The notes under the pieces are model-generated. The model had not been told where the DNA came from, searched no databases, and saw only the letters and a list, made by a program, of their open reading frames with translations. A stretch of 64,000 nt of DNA from Streptomyces sp. NBC_00461. GTDB taxonomy: Bacteria; Actinomycetota; Actinomycetes; Streptomycetales; Streptomycetaceae. Both the position numbers and the translations under genes were made by a program. Shown here piece after piece: positions 8,864 through 18,055 of this stretch (its first letter is position 1; the number at the start of each line of letters is the position of its first letter). The stretch covers positions 7,721,001 through 7,785,000 of the forward strand of contig NZ_CP107902.1 of assembly GCF_036013935.1 (NCBI RefSeq), in the 5' to 3' direction.

Positions 8864-9475
8864 ATGCCCAAGCGCACCAGAGCAGGCGCGCTCGTCGCAC
8901 TCGCCGTCACGGGTCTGGCCGTAGGACTCGCCGGACCGGCGGCCGCGGCACCGAAGGCGCCCGGCTTCCTCGCGGCGGCCGACCTGCCGCCGCACCCCTC
9001 CTCGTCCTGGACGGCGGACAAGGTCACCGTCGGCATACCGGAGGCCACGGAGCAGGACACCTGCCTGCGAGCGCTGCCGGGGCACGAGTGGGCCTGGCAC
9101 CGCGACTTCCGGACCGACCTCGACACGGGCGCCCGCCAGATCTCCGTCGTGCTGCCCGACACCCGTGCCGCCGCCCGGCTGATCTCCGCGCTGGACAAGG
9201 ACATCAGGTCCTGCCCGGAGCGGATCGAGGGAGCCGACCCGGAGATCGACGCCACGATGAAGGACTACGGAAAGCTCTCCGTCGAGGAGGGGGCCCACGT
9301 CTACGGCCTGCACACCGGGACCTCCTGGGGCGCGAGCGACATCCGCCTGCTCTCGGCCGGCCGGGACGGGCGCACGGTCACCGTCGTCGACTGGGGCCAG
9401 ATGGGCGATTTCGCCGACGCCCCGGTCAAGGCCTTCAAGAAGACGACCACCACGGCCGTGAACAAGCTCCACTGA
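8864..9475 (+). CDS. Secreted protein of unknown function
   Basis: The 203-residue protein starts with a Sec signal peptide (MPKRTRAGALVALAVTGLAV, cleavage near AAAAPKA). The mature part is hydrophilic with two cysteines (TEQDTCLRAL and DIRSCPERI) that could form a disulfide. The ATG at 8864 follows GGGGGACA. It resembles PknH-like/sensor-domain lipoproteins of actinobacteria in overall pattern, but I cannot assign a family. It lies next to a second secreted protein gene on the same strand, and a terminator-like hairpin separates the two. Confidence 0.75.
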   Translation: MPKRTRAGALVALAVTGLAVGLAGPAAAAPKAPGFLAAADLPPHPSSSWTADKVTVGIPEATEQDTCLRALPGHEWAWHRDFRTDLDTGARQISVVLPDTRAAARLISALDKDIRSCPERIEGADPEIDATMKDYGKLSVEEGAHVYGLHTGTSWGASDIRLLSAGRDGRTVTVVDWGQMGDFADAPVKAFKKTTTTAVNKLH

Positions 9476-9496
9476 CCGCACCACCACAGCACCACC

Positions 9497-9535
9497 GGGG
9501 CCGCCCTCCCGCACGGGGGTCGGGCGGGCGGCCCC
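9497..9535 (+). terminator. Terminator-like hairpin
   Basis: GGGGCCGCCC (9497-9506) pairs perfectly with GGGCGGCCCC (9526-9535). It sits 21 bp after the stop of the secreted protein gene and before the next gene. There is no T-run, as is usual in Streptomyces. Confidence 0.65.
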
Positions 9536-9577
9536 GCATCGACCGAACTCGGCACCACACGAAAACGGGGAAACACC

Positions 9578-10039
9578 ATGAACAGCAAGACCCGCACCGT
9601 CCTGACCGCCGGCGTCCTCGCCGTCGCCCTCGGCCTCGGCGCCACCGCCCAGGCCTCCGCCGGCGCACCGCGCAGCGTCAGCGGCACGCCGTCCGACAAC
9701 GTCACCCGCATCGCCGACTTCTACGGCGCCTACATCGACGCGGTGACCGACGAGGACAGCGGCAACCTCGGTGAGGCCCTGCGCAGCCACTACCTCACCA
9801 CCGGCTTCCAGAAGGAGCTGAAGGCCTGGGAGGACAGGGAGCACGCGGACGGCGTCCTGCGCGCGCAGAACGTCCCGCTCTCCTGGAAGGTCACCGACAA
9901 CGGCAGCACGAAGAAGTACACCGAGGCCGTGGTCACCCTCACCTGGAGCAAGAACAGCACCACCAAGGTCGTGGTCGACATCACCCGCGACACCCGCAAG
10001 ATCTTCCACATCGGGGAGAAGGGCATCGGCGGGAAGTAA
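9578..10039 (+). CDS. Small secreted protein of unknown function
   Basis: The 153-residue product has a Sec signal peptide (MNSKTRTVLTAGVLAVALGL, cleavage near AQASAGAP). The mature part is about 120 residues with an acidic helix (FYGAYIDAVTDEDSGNLGEA) and a basic beta-rich C-terminus, a pattern like NTF2-fold secreted proteins, although that is only a guess. The ATG follows AAACGGGGAAACACC. It is convergent with the mannosidase gene, 15 bp away. Confidence 0.75.
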   Translation: MNSKTRTVLTAGVLAVALGLGATAQASAGAPRSVSGTPSDNVTRIADFYGAYIDAVTDEDSGNLGEALRSHYLTTGFQKELKAWEDREHADGVLRAQNVPLSWKVTDNGSTKKYTEAVVTLTWSKNSTTKVVVDITRDTRKIFHIGEKGIGGK

Positions 10040-10054
10040 GGCGGGCAGCGGCCG

Positions 10055-13000
10055 CTACGCCGGTCGCAGCCGCACCGTGAGGATCTGGAACGGCCGCAGC
10101 TCGAAGCTCAAGTCGCTTTCGTGCTGCGGCCGTTCCAGCAGGTCCGTCACCTCGACGCGGCCCACCGGGAACCCGGCTGCCAGCGTGGCCCGCGCCCGCC
10201 CGCCCCGGGACTCGTAGAGCCGTACCACCACGTCCCCGCTGCGGTCCTCCGCCAGCTTGACCGACTCGACGGTCACGGCGGGGTCGTCGACGCGGACCAG
10301 AGGCTGGACGACGGGCGCTTCGGCCACCCGCAGCGGCAGGTTCAGCGCGAGCCCCTCGGCGACCGCGCCCCCGACATCCGCGCCCGGCAGCAGCGCGTAG
10401 GTGAAGCGGTGCGTGCCGAGGTCCGTCTCCGGGTCCGGGCTGTGCGGGGCGCGCAGCAGTGTCAGACGTACGGTCGTGCCGAGGCCGTCCCCGTGCGGGG
10501 TACGGGTCACGTCGTGGCCGTACGTCGAGTCGCCGAGGACCGCCACGCCGTAGCCCTCCTCCGCGACCCTCAGCCAGCGGTGCGCGCAGATCTCGAAACG
10601 GGCCGCGTCCCAGGACGTGTTGGCGTGCGTCGGGCGGTGGACGTGCCCGAACTGGATCTCCGCCGTGGAGCGTTCGGCGTGCACATCGATCGGGAAGGCG
10701 GCCTTCAGCACCTTCTCGGACTCCTGCCAGTCGACGTCCGTGACGACGTCGAGGCGCCGGGCCCCGGCCGCGAGGCGGATCTCCTGCGTGATCCGCGACT
10801 TCCCGAACGTCCGCGTCACCCGCACCACCGCCCGCAGCGGTCCGGCCTCCACCAACTCCACGGACTCGACGTCCGTCAGGTCCGTGTGCCGGCGCCGGTA
10901 GTGCCGGTCGATGTCCCAGGCGTCCCAGGCGTTGGGATGGTCGGGGTGCAACTGGAGGAGGTTGCCGGGGCCGCACAGGACCTCGCGGCCGTCGGCCAGG
11001 TCGCGGACGGAGGAGAGCAGCCCCCGCGCGTCCACGCTCACCCGGAGCCGGGAGTTCTCCAGCACGTGCGTGCCGCCGTCCCGCCGCGCCCGTACGGCCT
11101 CGTCCGCGGTGTCGGTGACCGCCGCGCTCCCCAGCCCCGGCACCGTCACCAGTGCGTCCCCGACCACCTCCGTCCGCGGGTACGGCGAGGCGTTGAACAC
11201 CGCCGGGCCACCCGCCCCCAGCGCGGCCACCGCCGCCACCGTGATGTCCTCCACCTCGGCCAGCACAGCTGCGTAGGTGTCCCGGGCCTCCCGGTGCACC
11301 CAGGCGATCGACGAGCCGGGCAGGATGTCGTGGAACTGGTGCAGCAGCACCGTTTTCCACAGCCGATCCAGGGCGCCGTAGGGGTAGGCGTACGACGGAT
11401 TCCGTACGGCGGCTGTCGCGCACCACAACTCGGCCTCGCGCAGGGCGTGTTCCGAGCGCCGGTTGCCCTGCTTGGTCTTCGCCTGGGTGGTGTACGTGGC
11501 CCGGTGGAGTTCGAGATAGAGCTCGCCCGACCACACGGGCGCCTGGGGCCCGTACTCCTCCTCGGCCGCGGTGAAGAACGCCGCCGGCTTCTCGACCTCG
11601 ACCCGCGGTGAGCCCTCCAGGGAGCGCAACCGGCGGGCCTTCTCCAGCATTTCGCGGGTCGGGCCGCCACCGCCGTCACCCCAGCCGAAGGGAACGAGGG
11701 AGCGCGTCGCGCGGCCCTTGTCGGCGAAGTTGCGTTCCGCGTGGGCGAGTTCGCGGCCGTGGAGCTGGGAGTTGTAGGTGTCGACGGGCGGGAAGTGGGT
11801 GAAGACGCGGGTGCCGTCGATGCCCTCCCACCAGAAGGTGTGGTGGGGCATCCTGTTGGACTGGTTCCAGCTGAGTTTCTGGGTGAGGAACCAGCGGATT
11901 CCGGCCAGTTTCGCGAGCTGCGGGAAGGCGGCGGTGTAGCCGAAGGAGTCCGGCAGCCAGATCTCCTGCGTCTCCACGCCGAGTTCTTCGGCGAAGAACC
12001 GCTTTCCGTGCACGATCTGCCGGGCCAGCGCCTCACCGCCGGGCATGTTGGCGTCGGACTCCACCCACATCGAGCCGACGGGCGCCCAATTGCCGTCCCG
12101 GACCGCCTTCTTGATCCGCTCCCAGATGTGCGGCTGGTGCTCCTTCACCCAGGCGTACTGCTGGGCCTGCGAGCAGGAGAACACCAGCTCGGGGTAGTCG
12201 GCGGCGAGCGCCGTGACGTTGGCGAAGGTGCGCGAGGCCTTGCGGACCGTCTCGCGCAGCGGCCACAGCCAGGCCGAGTCGATGTGCGCGTGCCCGGTCG
12301 CGGAGATCCGGTGGGCGCTCGCCGAGGCGGGCCTGGACAGGACGTCCGCCAGCGTGGCGCGGGCCGCCGGTGTCGTCCCTGACACGTCGTGCAGGTCGAG
12401 GGTGTCGAGCATGTCCTCCAACGCCCGCAGGATCTCGTGCCGCCGGGGCCGGTCCATGGGCAGCTCGTGCATCAGCTCCGAGAGCACCTCGACGTCGAGG
12501 ACCAACTGCCACACGGCTTCATCGAGTACGGCGAGGTCGGCAGAGCGGAATCGGTAGACGGGCCGATCCCCGGCGGTCAGGACGTCGCCCAGGTGAGTGG
12601 GTTCGAAGCCGTGCAGCACGGCCGGATTGGCGGCCGCCTCCAGAAGCAGATGCACCGGTTCGCCTCCGCTTGCCGGGGAGGCGACGGGCAGATGGCGGTT
12701 GCGCGGGTGAATGCCCTTCAGGGGCACGCCCGCGGCGTCGTAGAGCAGTCCCTCGGCCTGGAAACCGGGCCCGTCGCCGGTGAACCCCGGGTCGATCACC
12801 GCCTCGACCCGGCGGCCGGCCCACTCCTCGGGCACCCGGCCCGTCAAGCGGAACCAACTCGTCGACCAGGGCTTTCCCCACGCCGTTCCGGTGGTGAAGT
12901 CCTCGTATTCGGCCTGCAACGCCTGGTCCACCGGCACCGGTTCGCCGGGCACATGCCACACGGACACAACCAGTGGCACACGCTCCGCGTACTGGGCGGG

Positions 13001-13063
13001 CCGTACGAACTGTCCCATGGCGCGCTCCAGGCGCGCCTCCACCAGCGTTCGGTCGTCGTGCAC
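10055..13063 (-). CDS. GH38 alpha-mannosidase
   Basis: The 1002-residue protein matches bacterial GH38 alpha-mannosidases in length and motifs: the zinc-binding ATGHAHIDSAWLWP, the LPDSFGYTAAFPQLA segment with the catalytic aspartate, and the helical domain followed by a beta-rich C-terminal half (RLDVVTDVDWQES, FGHVHRPTHANTSWD). It hydrolyses terminal alpha-mannosides. No signal peptide is visible, so it acts inside the cell. I chose the GTG at 13063 because AGGGAG lies 6 bp upstream; a downstream ATG at residue 16 (MGQFVRP) is the alternative. The gene stands alone, divergent from the RsbW-like ATPase. Confidence 0.92.
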   Translation of the reverse strand: MHDDRTLVEARLERAMGQFVRPAQYAERVPLVVSVWHVPGEPVPVDQALQAEYEDFTTGTAWGKPWSTSWFRLTGRVPEEWAGRRVEAVIDPGFTGDGPGFQAEGLLYDAAGVPLKGIHPRNRHLPVASPASGGEPVHLLLEAAANPAVLHGFEPTHLGDVLTAGDRPVYRFRSADLAVLDEAVWQLVLDVEVLSELMHELPMDRPRRHEILRALEDMLDTLDLHDVSGTTPAARATLADVLSRPASASAHRISATGHAHIDSAWLWPLRETVRKASRTFANVTALAADYPELVFSCSQAQQYAWVKEHQPHIWERIKKAVRDGNWAPVGSMWVESDANMPGGEALARQIVHGKRFFAEELGVETQEIWLPDSFGYTAAFPQLAKLAGIRWFLTQKLSWNQSNRMPHHTFWWEGIDGTRVFTHFPPVDTYNSQLHGRELAHAERNFADKGRATRSLVPFGWGDGGGGPTREMLEKARRLRSLEGSPRVEVEKPAAFFTAAEEEYGPQAPVWSGELYLELHRATYTTQAKTKQGNRRSEHALREAELWCATAAVRNPSYAYPYGALDRLWKTVLLHQFHDILPGSSIAWVHREARDTYAAVLAEVEDITVAAVAALGAGGPAVFNASPYPRTEVVGDALVTVPGLGSAAVTDTADEAVRARRDGGTHVLENSRLRVSVDARGLLSSVRDLADGREVLCGPGNLLQLHPDHPNAWDAWDIDRHYRRRHTDLTDVESVELVEAGPLRAVVRVTRTFGKSRITQEIRLAAGARRLDVVTDVDWQESEKVLKAAFPIDVHAERSTAEIQFGHVHRPTHANTSWDAARFEICAHRWLRVAEEGYGVAVLGDSTYGHDVTRTPHGDGLGTTVRLTLLRAPHSPDPETDLGTHRFTYALLPGADVGGAVAEGLALNLPLRVAEAPVVQPLVRVDDPAVTVESVKLAEDRSGDVVVRLYESRGGRARATLAAGFPVGRVEVTDLLERPQHESDLSFELRPFQILTVRLRPA

Positions 13064-13288
13064 GGCGGCTCCCTGGGCGCTCGGACGGCTCTGGCACCTC
13101 TCTCCAAAGGGTCTCTCTACCCGGCCTGAACCCCCGCATCCGTGGCCGAACACCTGGTCGTTGACGATGAGACATGACTGGCGCGTGTCCCGTGGGGCAT
13201 GGATCCCGTGAACGTGTTCGACAAGGAGGGGACCGACATCGGCACGCGGGCGGGGGTCATGAAGAGGCAGGCGCGAGGGGGCGGTCCC

Positions 13289-13741
13289 ATGGCGATAGGG
13301 ACCTTCTCGGCGAAAGCGGCGCAGGACAGAGCCGACGGCGGCAAGGACCACGTGGAGCCGTCCCAGCTACGGCAGAGACTGGGCCGGGCGGACCTGAAGG
13401 CGGTGCCCGAGGCACGCAGGGCACTGCGCGAGCTGCTCAGGCAGTGGGGCAGGCCGGGTCGGTCGGAGATAGCGGAGCTGCTCACCAGCGAACTCGTCAC
13501 CAACGCAATCATTCACACCGACCACGACGCGGTGCTGACGGCCACCGTCGGACCTCGCGGACTCAGGGTGGAGGTAAGGGACTTCGTGGCCCGCAGACCC
13601 AGGCTGAGGGCGTCGAACACCGACGACGGCACGCACGGAAGGGGCCTGGTCCTGGTGCAGTCCCTCGCGGACGCGTGGGGGGTACGGGCCCACGGGGTGG
13701 GAAAGGTCGTCTGGTTCGAACTCGACGCCGGAGCGGCGTGA
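13289..13741 (+). CDS. RsbW-like ATP-binding protein (HATPase family)
   Basis: The 150-residue protein carries a single GHKL ATPase domain: an N box (ELLTSELVTNAIIHT), a degenerate G1 region (VEVRDFVARRPRLR) and a G2 region (DGTHGRGLVLVQSLADAWGV). Streptomyces has dozens of such stand-alone ATPases; some are anti-sigma-factor kinases. The start is uncertain. The ATG at 13289 has the best ribosome binding site (GAGGGGG), while in-frame ATGs at 13259 and 13199 would add 10 or 30 residues. No anti-anti-sigma or sigma gene adjoins it, so its partner is unknown. Confidence 0.8.
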   Translation: MAIGTFSAKAAQDRADGGKDHVEPSQLRQRLGRADLKAVPEARRALRELLRQWGRPGRSEIAELLTSELVTNAIIHTDHDAVLTATVGPRGLRVEVRDFVARRPRLRASNTDDGTHGRGLVLVQSLADAWGVRAHGVGKVVWFELDAGAA

Positions 13742-13750
13742 GCGGACAAC

Positions 13751-13786
13751 GGGAAGGGGCGTGGTCCGAAGACCACGCCCCTTCCC
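13751..13786. terminator. Bidirectional terminator hairpin
   Basis: A perfect 16-bp stem (13751-13766 with 13771-13786) encloses the tetraloop CGAA. It lies between the convergent RsbW-like ATPase and DUF2637 genes and can serve both. Confidence 0.85.
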
Positions 13787-13799
13787 ATGACGGCCGTGT

Positions 13800-14843
13800 C
13801 TAGCCGAACTGCTGCTCGAGGTCCTTGAGCTTGCGCTCCAGGGAGTCGAGGCGCGGCAGGGCCATGGTGTCGTCCTCCGCGGTGAGGTCCACGGTGACCG
13901 GGTCAGAACCGGCCTTGCGGACGGGCTGCAGGGACGGACGAGAGCGTACGGGCAGCGGTTCCGGGGTCGATATGGCAGGCTCCGCTGAGACCGGGGCGGA
14001 AGCCCGCTCCAGGGCCTGGGGCTCCACCTGGCGTCCGCCGCCTCGGCCGGTGAACCCGCGGTGGCCCCGGCTGATGGCCTTGAGCTGAGCGCGTTCCAGG
14101 CGGTCGTGCTCGCGCCGACGCAGCCGGTTCGCTTCCTTCTGCCGCTTGTCCTCGCGGACCTCGTCGACCGCCTCGTCCAGGCTGCGTACGTTCTCCAGCA
14201 GCATCAGCGACCAGGCCCTGTAGGTCTCGCGAGGAGCGCGCAGCCAGCGGACGATACGGATCTGCGGCAGCGGACGCGGCACGAGACCCTGCTCGCGCAG
14301 CGCGGCCCGGCGGGTCTGCTTCAGCGCGCGGTCGAACAGGACGGCCGCGGACAGGGACATACCGGAGAAGAACTGCGGCGCGCCGTCGTGGCCGAGGCCC
14401 CTGGGCGCGTGCACCCAGTTGAACCAGGCCGCGGCGCCCGCGAACGTCCACACCAGTATCCGGGAGCCGAGGGCGGCGTCACCGTGGCTGGCCTCGCGCA
14501 CCGCGAGCACGGAGCAGAACATGGCCGCGCCGTCGAGGCCGAAGGGGACCAGGTATTCCCAGCCGTTGGTGAGGCCGAGGTTCTGCTCTCCGAAGCCGAC
14601 CAGGCCGTGGAAGGAGAGGGCGGCGGCCACCGCCGCACAGCAGAACAGCAGAACATAGGAGGCGGTGCCATATATGGCTTCCTTGCGCCTACGGCGCTCC
14701 TCGCTGCGCTCCCACGTGTCGTCCTTCGCGTGCTCCCCGCTGGACCGCTTGCTGCGCGCGAGCACCGCAACCGCCGCCAGCATGCCCAGGAGCAGTACGG
14801 CGCCCGGAAGCAACCAGTTCAGCGATATGTCGGTCAGTCTCAT
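13800..14843 (-). CDS. DUF2637 membrane protein
   Basis: The 347-residue protein has four membrane segments (about residues 10-30, 62-90, 98-120 and 130-148), then a cytoplasmic Arg/Glu-rich coiled region (EDKRQKEANRLRRREHDRLE) and a proline-rich tail ending in a short coiled coil (LDSLERKLKDLEQQ). The membrane part is DUF2637, best known from SpdA/SpdB-type spread proteins of conjugative elements; no transfer genes are nearby, so this is a chromosomal member of unknown role. The ATG at 14843 follows AAGGGACC. Confidence 0.8.
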   Translation of the reverse strand: MRLTDISLNWLLPGAVLLLGMLAAVAVLARSKRSSGEHAKDDTWERSEERRRRKEAIYGTASYVLLFCCAAVAAALSFHGLVGFGEQNLGLTNGWEYLVPFGLDGAAMFCSVLAVREASHGDAALGSRILVWTFAGAAAWFNWVHAPRGLGHDGAPQFFSGMSLSAAVLFDRALKQTRRAALREQGLVPRPLPQIRIVRWLRAPRETYRAWSLMLLENVRSLDEAVDEVREDKRQKEANRLRRREHDRLERAQLKAISRGHRGFTGRGGGRQVEPQALERASAPVSAEPAISTPEPLPVRSRPSLQPVRKAGSDPVTVDLTAEDDTMALPRLDSLERKLKDLEQQFG

Positions 14844-15597
14844 CTGGGGTCCCTTGCATTGGGATAGGGCGTAACGCCCGCCATAGTGGCCCAATCCCAC
14901 CGGCCCTCAGGGGGTTTCGGGGCAAGAGGCCGCCAAGGAGGTGCAAGGGAATGCCCAGGGCGGCGTTCTGCTCGAACTGCCGCATGAGGGGCGGGAGTTG
15001 AGTTCGAATAAGACTACCCGTACGGGTGGTTCCACGGAAAGTTCCTGCGGCAAGTGAGGAAGTTGTGAAACGCCTGTAACCAAGCGGGTGATCTCTTCGG
15101 GAGGATCTTACGGGACGGCCGACGGGCGGTGTGCCTGAGGGTCCCTCAACTCGCGGCAACGGCCGACGGCTTGGTGACCCGGTCCGCGTCGCAGGTGCGC
15201 GGGCGGGTGGTGGAGGTATCCGCGGGGTTCACCGTGTGGAACCTGCAAAGCGGGATATCCGGCGGAGCGGGAAACCGGCGCACGGTGATCAGCAGGCGGG
15301 CCGGATGTGCCTGTGCAGGCGAAGATCGCCGCGACGTCCGGCCGTGCGCGCGGTCCGTGGTCGCGCTGTGGCTGTGCGTCGTCCCAGGTGCGGAACGCCT
15401 CCAGGTCTGGCCCGCCCTCCGCAGGCGAGGCGGGGATCATCGATCCGTAACGGATGCGTGACGACTTTGAAGGTAAGCCTAGCCTTATTTGCGATCGGTG
15501 AGATTTGAACTGTCGGGAAGTGCGCCTAAGGTGCTTGACGGACGAGTAACAACCAGCCGTAATGACCCCAAGTACCGACACGTCCTCAGGAGGACCC
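14844..15597. other. Long intergenic region
   Basis: I found no convincing gene in these 754 bp: open frames on both strands lack coding character. The stretch 15001-15110 is AT-richer than its surroundings and probably holds promoters. A probable iron box lies near the right end (15470-15487). An unannotated RNA or leader cannot be excluded. Confidence 0.5.
15470..15487. promoter_or_regulatory. Probable iron box (DmdR/IdeR-type operator)
   Basis: The sequence AAGGTAAGCCTAGCCTTA reads TAAGGCTAGGCTTACCTT on the other strand. By eye it matches the Streptomyces/IdeR iron-box consensus TTAGGTTAGGCTAACCTAA at about 14 of 19 positions and keeps the dyad. It lies 111 bp upstream of the GntR-family start. 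The site is seen; binding by DmdR1 is inferred. Confidence 0.6.
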
Positions 15598-16395
15598 GTG
15601 AAGCAGAGCGCCCAGGGCTCCGCCGGCACGTGGATTCCGGAGGTTCTCACGGGGACGCCGAGGGTGCCGCCCCAGCCCGGTGCCCAGGACGTGGACCGTG
15701 AGCGGGCCGTCGCCTCAGGAGCCACCCGTGGCGAGCACACCCACAGCGAGCAGCCGATCCCGGGCCCCCGCCCGGTCCAGCGGGCCTCGGTGCGCGGGCA
15801 GATCCTCGACGCGTTGCGCACCGCCCTGGTCACGAGCCAGCTGACGCCCGGCGAGGTGTATTCGGCGCCCGCGCTGGGGGAGCGGTTCGGGGTCTCCGCG
15901 ACGCCGGTCCGGGAGGCGATGCAGCAGCTCGCCCTGGAGGGCGCCGTCGAGGTCGTGCCCAATCGCGGGTTCCGGGTGATCGAGCGGGGGGCGCGGGAGC
16001 TGGCCGAGCTGGCCGAGATCCGCGCGCTGATCGAGATCCCCGTGATGCTGCGACTGGCCCGCACGGTCCCCGCCGAACGCTGGGCCGGGCTGCGCCCCCT
16101 GGCCGAGGCGACCCTCCGCGCCGCCACCTCCGGCTGCGCCGCGACGTACGCGGAGTCCGACCGCGCCTTCCATCGCGCGGTCTTCGCCCTGTCCGGCAAC
16201 CAGCAGCTCGTCAAGATCGCCGACGACCTCCACCGCCGCGCCCAGTGGCCCCTCGTCGGCGGCCCGTCCACCCGGGCCCGCGCCGACCTCCTGGCCGACG
16301 CGGCCGAACACACGGCCCTGCTGGACGCGTTGACGGAGCGGGACCTGGACGTCGTACGACGGCTGGTGGGGGAGCACTTCGCGGGGGCGTCCTGA
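15598..16395 (+). CDS. GntR/FadR-family transcriptional regulator
   Basis: The 265-residue protein has a disordered N-terminal region of about 60 residues, a GntR winged helix (SAPALGERFGVSATPVREAMQQLALEGAVEVV) and an FCD ligand-binding domain (EIRALIEIPVMLRLARTV; SDRAFHRAVFALSGNQQLV) whose histidines usually bind a metal and a carboxylate ligand. The GTG at 15598 follows a near-perfect AGGAGG. A probable iron box upstream suggests iron-dependent expression. No target operon adjoins it; the next gene encodes a small Gln/His-rich membrane protein. Confidence 0.88.
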   Translation: MKQSAQGSAGTWIPEVLTGTPRVPPQPGAQDVDRERAVASGATRGEHTHSEQPIPGPRPVQRASVRGQILDALRTALVTSQLTPGEVYSAPALGERFGVSATPVREAMQQLALEGAVEVVPNRGFRVIERGARELAELAEIRALIEIPVMLRLARTVPAERWAGLRPLAEATLRAATSGCAATYAESDRAFHRAVFALSGNQQLVKIADDLHRRAQWPLVGGPSTRARADLLADAAEHTALLDALTERDLDVVRRLVGEHFAGAS

Positions 16396-16521
16396 GCATG
16401 TGACGGCGGTCACGGAAGCGTCGGCTCCCGGTGACGGTTCGGGATGTCGGGAACCCCGGCCCGTCCGGCCCGCGTGGCCCCGGGTACGGCACGGAGAGTG
16501 CCGGCCACGGAGGTGACCGCG

Positions 16522-16830
16522 ATGCCCGACCCGTCCTTCTACGCACAGCAGGCGGCACAGCAGGCCCAGCAGCAAGCACAGCAGCAGGCGCAGCAGGCTC
16601 ATCAGCACGCCATGCGCGCCCATCAGCAGGCCGTGCAGCACGCCCTGCGGCACGGCCACCGCCCGCCGCCCCCGCCCGCCCCCACCGCGTACCGGCGGAG
16701 CCGGGGCGGTGGCCTCGTCTCGTTCCTGTTCGTGGTCGTCGTGGTCGTCGTCCTCGCCCGTGACACCGCACTCCGCGAGTCCGTGCTGGGCTCGATCCAG
16801 CACCTCCTGGCGCAGATGGAAAGGGGCTAG
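16522..16830 (+). CDS. Small Gln/His-rich membrane protein
   Basis: The 102-residue protein begins with a tract of AQQ/QAQQQ and HQH repeats (residues 8-45), then a proline stretch (PPPPPAP) and one hydrophobic segment that is nearly all valine (FLFVVVVVVVLA, about residues 72-83), and ends in a short amphipathic tail. GGAGGTG lies 7 bp before the ATG. Such proteins occur near GntR genes in Streptomyces, but no function is known. The Gln/His tract could be disordered or bind metal; that is speculation. Confidence 0.7.
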   Translation: MPDPSFYAQQAAQQAQQQAQQQAQQAHQHAMRAHQQAVQHALRHGHRPPPPPAPTAYRRSRGGGLVSFLFVVVVVVVLARDTALRESVLGSIQHLLAQMERG

Positions 16831-17042
16831 TCGCCAGAGCCCCGACAGGCAATGGTCGCCCCGTCGCGACGCCCGGCGCGCGCCCCCACCGCCTCAAGGA
16901 GCGGCGTCCGGCACCCCCGGTCGCCGCACCGGGCACAGGCCCGAGTCCGCCCCGTACAGGGGCCCGCACCCGGCACGGGCGAGAGCACGCACCGGACGTC
17001 GCTCCTTGACGGGCAGACGGCGCCTGCCGAGGTACCAGCGGG

Positions 17043-17825
17043 TCACGCGGTGGCCGCCCCCGCGGCCGGTGGGGTCAACTGTCGTGCCAGCCAGGTGGGC
17101 ACGCCCCCCAGCAGCCGGAACAGCCGCCGGGCCTCCTCCCGCAGCCGCGACGCCTCCGGCTCCGCCTCCGCGTCGGCCAGCGAAGCGAGCGCCGGCGCCG
17201 TCCCCACCAGGTAGCCCAACTCCTCCCGGATCCGCAGCGATTCGGCGAATCCGTGCCGCGCCTCCGCCAGCTCCCCCTCCCGCAGGGCGAGCCCGGCGAG
17301 ATGCCGCCAGGTGAACGACAACAGCAGTGGATCGGAGTGCGCCGTGGCCCCGGCGTGCGCCCTCCGGTACGCCGCCCGGGCGGCCTGCGGCGAACGCGCG
17401 AGGTTCTCCGCGATCAGCCCCCGCCGGAAGTCCAGTACCGCCCGCCCCGCCGCCCCCGGCGCGATCAGCGCCGCCGCCCGTCCCAGCGCGGCCCGCGCCT
17501 CGTCGGCCCGGTCGCGCACCGAGTGCAGCGTCGCCGCGTACGCAAGCTGCCCCCGTTCACAAGCGGCCGCCCCCCGCTCGTCGTCGGTGTGCGCGAGGGC
17601 CTCCGCCGTACGCAGCGCGTCCTCGGCCTCCTCCCACCCCTGCTCGGTGTACAGACAGCGCTCCACCAGCAGCGCTGCCCGCTGCAGCGCGTAGTCGGCG
17701 GAGACCGGTTCCAGCAGCGCCGCCGCGTCGGCCCAGCAGGCGCGCGAGCGCAGCCGCCATACCGCGGTCTGGAGGGGATCGTCACCTGCGGTCGTTCCGG
17801 TACCAGACATGGCGGTATGCGCCAC
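17043..17825 (-). CDS. TPR-like repeat protein
   Basis: The 260-residue protein consists of Ala-rich helical pairs of the tetratricopeptide type (QRAALLVERCLYTEQGWEEA; AYRRAHAGATAHSDPLLLSF; RHGFAESLRIREELGYL). It has no DNA-binding or catalytic motif and probably mediates protein contacts. The GTG at 17825 is preceded by GGGGAGGG at 4 bp; an ATG five codons downstream is the alternative start. The same-strand neighbour pucR lies 230 bp further on, so the genes need not be linked. Confidence 0.75.
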   Translation of the reverse strand: MAHTAMSGTGTTAGDDPLQTAVWRLRSRACWADAAALLEPVSADYALQRAALLVERCLYTEQGWEEAEDALRTAEALAHTDDERGAAACERGQLAYAATLHSVRDRADEARAALGRAAALIAPGAAGRAVLDFRRGLIAENLARSPQAARAAYRRAHAGATAHSDPLLLSFTWRHLAGLALREGELAEARHGFAESLRIREELGYLVGTAPALASLADAEAEPEASRLREEARRLFRLLGGVPTWLARQLTPPAAGAATA

Positions 17826-18055
17826 GTTGCCCTCCCCAAGGTCCTGTCCTTCGGATCAGCCCGGCGTCGCAAGGCACCGCGCCCTGCCGCCGACCCGGTC
17901 CGAGGAACAGGCCCAGCACGCCATCGAGCTGTTGAGTGGTGGCGGCATCTCAGCACGAATCGCGGCGCCCGGCCAAGGGGGTGGGTGAAGGATTTCACAA
18001 AGTCGTGGGACGGCGACGGCACTTGGTGCCACTCCTGTTCCGTCCCCGGATGACC

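Noticed and set aside
10121..11611. Long plus-strand open frame within the mannosidase region
   Set aside because: Opposite-strand shadow of the GH38 gene, which carries the zinc and catalytic motifs.
13800..14843. Conjugative element suggested by the DUF2637 (SpdB-like) protein
   Set aside because: No Tra/FtsK translocase, replication, integrase or att features nearby; chromosomal DUF2637 proteins are common.
15488..15515. tRNA-like GATTTGAAC segment
   Set aside because: No cloverleaf arms or anticodon stem can be built around it.
15108..16313. Minus-strand open frame spanning the long intergenic region and the GntR gene
   Set aside because: Mostly antisense to the GntR regulator; the intergenic part shows no coding character.
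18024..18033. Third copy of TGGTGCCACT as an RHH operator
   Set aside because: A single 10-mer in GC-rich DNA is expected by chance, and it lies near unrelated genes; noted only as a caution.
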